Shown: positions 5,726 to 7,878 of the stretch, one piece after another
Layout: the number at the start of each line of letters is the position of its first letter
Position numbering within the stretch: position 1 is the first letter of the stretch
Source: CAYGXH01 sp964354485
Lineage (GTDB): Bacteria; Bacteroidota; Ignavibacteria; UBA10030; SZUA-254
DNA: 7,878 nt
Direction: 5' to 3'
Assembly (NCBI GenBank): GCA_964354485.1
Contig: CAYGZY010000100.1
Location: 1 to 7,878 of the forward strand
Position numbers and translations under genes: made by a program
The notes under the pieces: generated by a model
What the model saw: the letters and a program-made list of their open reading frames with translations, nothing else
The model's database searches: none
Told to the model about the DNA's origin: nothing

Positions 5726-7878
5726 TTACCCTCCGATGGAAATATGAATATCAAGGCCTGCCTCGTTGGATGTAGTTCCGATTACCCGGGAACCGGCGGC
5801 ATCGGGAGCAGTTTTTATGTAAGTGTAGAAGAGAGAAGCTGTGACACGCGAGCTCAGGACATAACGAATCCGCGGTTCGAGTCGGGTTCGGACTTGTCCT
5901 TCCATGGGAATCCCTTCCTGGTTCACTGAGAGAAGCTGTGGTTCATACCTTCGCCGGGAATTTTTCGTATACGAGAAGTTCATGCTGACTTCAATATCAT
6001 TTGAGAGATCCAATCCAAACAGAGGGAAGGAAAATCCACGGCGTGAATACGAGAGCGTCAGCGATATCTCCTGCGAGAGCGTCGACATGATGTTCGGTGT
6101 CTGGGTTGCCACGTTCAGGTCGTACGACGTTGTTGTGTTATACTTAAAGTTACCCGAAAAATTCCCTTTCAGGAGTTGCTTGAAGGTCATATTGATACCG
6201 GCAAGCGGTGAAAAACCGTACTTGATTTGTTCTCCGTCAGTTTGCTCGCCTTTCGTGGGCGAACTTCTATAATCGCGGCGGATACTTGATGAATAGTTAT
6301 GTTCGAGTGCAAGGCGGTCAAACACGGAGTTAAGACCGGCAATTTTCTCGATACCGGACCATCGGAATGTCCAGTTGGGCCGCGGCGCATACTGACCGAA
6401 CAATTTTTTCAGAATTGGCAGAGTCTCAAGACCATCCTCAAAGGCTTTAACGAGTGCTTTGTTCGCCGGTTCTGTTTTAACAAGCTCTTCATATTTCTTC
6501 CCTACATCTTCAAGTCCGCTCTTAAACGCTTTGAAAAGGAAAACCGGCGGGATTGAGAGGAACGAACGTTCTATGCCGCCGCCGATAGTCGGTTCCCCCA
6601 GCGTCTGTATCCCGAGAGAATCGGATTTCATGATCGTTGTCCTCGTGTATCTCCATCCAACATTCCAATTGAGTTCGAGATCAGCATCCTTCCAGAGCGG
6701 CCGCTTCGTCCGGATGGTAATTTTATTATCCTGCGAAAACTGATCGCTCGATTGCATGTTTGGATGCCGCAAACCGAGTTCTGTTTTCCATCCTACGAAC
6801 GGGAACTTGGATTTTGTGGAAAATCTCAAGATACCGTCGGGATCATTGATAAGTCCTAACTGGAACAATCTCGACGGACCATAGTCTGTCCGCGATCCCT
6901 GGAATGGGAGACGCCCCCAGAAATTAAGGAATCCCGTACCTCCTACGACAGCCCCTGCTCCCGCACGATTTGCCTGGTTGTAGGCAATGTTAATATTTTC
7001 GTAATCGAGGAGCGGAATTTTTAAAATCAGCTTCGCGATAGAACGGAGCTGGTCGATCATATTCCGCGTTTTACTGCTGTCCGGTCCGGTTTTTCCCTTC
7101 TCAACCTTCTGCTTCACCGAATCAGCTTCCGCTCCAGGCTGACCACCGGGGCGAGGACGTTCGGCAGCATCCGCTTTCGGCGGAGGAGGAGGTTTTTTTG
7201 TTTCAAACCATGGATCCGTAAGAGATTTCAATCTGAAATTCAGAGAAAAATTAATGCTATTGCCATATCCGGCGCTCACACCACCCGGTTGGAAATTATT
7301 CGACCACTGGTATGTAACTGAATATCCGAGAGTGACTTCGAAGTATTTTGGAATGTCGAGAATATTTGGAATCTTCGGTTTCGTATTTATGGAAAACCGC
7401 TGATTATACCTGCTGTCCTTGCCGCCAACAAACAGACTCTTCATGAGTGACCAGAAATCCCTTCCAACCGTGTCATTATCCAGCTCTTGTAAATTCCGAT
7501 CCATCGAGAGACCGTAATCACCGGACAAGTTCGTGAGACCGCCCTCTGTAAGTCTCCACGAAAATCCGAAATTCTTACCGGCGCCGAAGTTCCGAATATC
7601 ACGGAGGGTACTGTTCTGGGCACGCCCCTTTTCCATCGAGCGGGACCTGTTGCCACCGATGCTTGCAGAAATATTACCAAACGGCACGTAGTAGATCTTC
7701 CAGTCCTTATAATCTTCAAGGAGGGAAACACCCTTAAACAAGGTTTTAAATGGTTGGAAGTAGTAAGTTGTAGGAAGTGCCAGGTTGTAATTTATCCCCA
7801 GATTCCATTGCCAGCTCTTGCGCAGTTCAAAGGAGGGATTTCTTTCACTCGCGGTATTGTAGTTGAACGAAAAAACCA
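5726..7878 (-). CDS. sprA: SprA/Sov, T9SS outer-membrane translocon (C-terminal part)
   Basis: The frame is open from the window edge to TAA 5726-5728, about 717 residues; the gene begins outside the window. A TTG at 7739-7741 is only an internal codon, because the frame upstream reads on as protein (SWQWNLGINYNLALP, then a TYYFQPFK segment). SprA is a very large single-chain outer-membrane barrel (over 2000 residues in Flavobacterium) through which type IX cargo is secreted. The visible part consists of alternating polar/hydrophobic strands rich in Asn, Tyr and Ser, with short turns. It contains the C-terminal SprA signature RPNWTFRWSGIEKI followed by FDRLALEHNYSSS (encoded near 6270-6380), and a final set of strands ending GLDIHISIGG. 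A proline- and charge-rich insert is encoded at 7067-7201. Adjacent porX supports the T9SS assignment. A generic outer-membrane assembly protein is less likely given the signature. Confidence 0.9.
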   Translation of the reverse strand, partial: VFSFNYNTASERNPSFELRKSWQWNLGINYNLALPTTYYFQPFKTLFKGVSLLEDYKDWKIYYVPFGNISASIGGNRSRSMEKGRAQNSTLRDIRNFGAGKNFGFSWRLTEGGLTNLSGDYGLSMDRNLQELDNDTVGRDFWSLMKSLFVGGKDSRYNQRFSINTKPKIPNILDIPKYFEVTLGYSVTYQWSNNFQPGGVSAGYGNSINFSLNFRLKSLTDPWFETKKPPPPPKADAAERPRPGGQPGAEADSVKQKVEKGKTGPDSSKTRNMIDQLRSIAKLILKIPLLDYENINIAYNQANRAGAGAVVGGTGFLNFWGRLPFQGSRTDYGPSRLFQLGLINDPDGILRFSTKSKFPFVGWKTELGLRHPNMQSSDQFSQDNKITIRTKRPLWKDADLELNWNVGWRYTRTTIMKSDSLGIQTLGEPTIGGGIERSFLSIPPVFLFKAFKSGLEDVGKKYEELVKTEPANKALVKAFEDGLETLPILKKLFGQYAPRPNWTFRWSGIEKIAGLNSVFDRLALEHNYSSSIRRDYRSSPTKGEQTDGEQIKYGFSPLAGINMTFKQLLKGNFSGNFKYNTTTSYDLNVATQTPNIMSTLSQEISLTLSYSRRGFSFPLFGLDLSNDIEVSMNFSYTKNSRRRYEPQLLSVNQEGIPMEGQVRTRLEPRIRYVLSSRVTASLFYTYIKTAPDAAGSRVIGTTSNEAGLDIHISIGG

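Noticed and set aside
5904..6743. Several plus-strand open frames opposite sprA
   Set aside because: They overlap continuous SprA coding sequence containing its C-terminal signature, show no family motifs and overlap one another.
7739..7741. TTG as a true start of a 671-residue protein
   Set aside because: The frame stays open to the window edge with SprA-like sequence upstream, so this is an internal leucine codon.

Overview
All nine genes supported here lie on the minus strand and read from right to left. In transcription order they are: the 3' end of sprA (T9SS outer-membrane translocon), porX (T9SS response regulator with a PglZ domain), tsaE, tsaB, accD, exbB, exbD, a tonB-type energy transducer, and the first 57 codons of an exported, probably outer-membrane, protein. 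The combination of SprA and PorX points to the Bacteroidota/Chlorobiota/Ignavibacteriota (FCB) group, since the type IX secretion system is essentially confined to it. The TonB domain style and the partial outer-membrane protein look more like Ignavibacteria or close relatives than a classical Bacteroides or Flavobacterium. That lineage guess is inference.

Layout. 5726-7878 is the C-terminal third or so of SprA, open to the window edge. An 80-nt gap with a small hairpin follows, then porX (GTG start, 4067-5644). porX overlaps tsaE by ATGA, and tsaE overlaps tsaB by ATGA. A 29-nt gap leads to accD and a 57-nt gap to exbB. exbB overlaps exbD by ATGA. The tonB-type gene follows, and its start is anomalous. 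Eight bases after tonB an exported protein begins, with a Shine-Dalgarno that abuts the tonB stop. No intergenic stretch exceeds 100 bases, and I saw no RNA gene, mobile element, CRISPR array or convincing intrinsic terminator. The genes could form one long transcription unit or a few overlapping ones.

How the genes fit together. SprA is the pore through which T9SS cargo crosses the outer membrane. PorX regulates T9SS gene expression and, by its PglZ domain, acts as a phosphodiesterase on oligonucleotides (known for the family). ExbB-ExbD-TonB transmits proton-motive force to outer-membrane transporters, and the last gene probably encodes an outer-membrane barrel. Envelope export and energisation therefore flank a housekeeping core: TsaE and TsaB for the t6A modification of tRNA, and AccD for malonyl-CoA synthesis.

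The most notable anomaly is the tonB gene. Its membrane anchor, including the SxxxH motif, is intact in frame, but no ATG, GTG or TTG leads into it except a GTG (898) followed three codons later by an in-frame TAA (887-889). It is a sequencing error, a recent nonsense mutation, or a non-canonical start. I did not find a clearly undescribed system; the best leads are this anomaly and the SprA-PorX-Tsa linkage.
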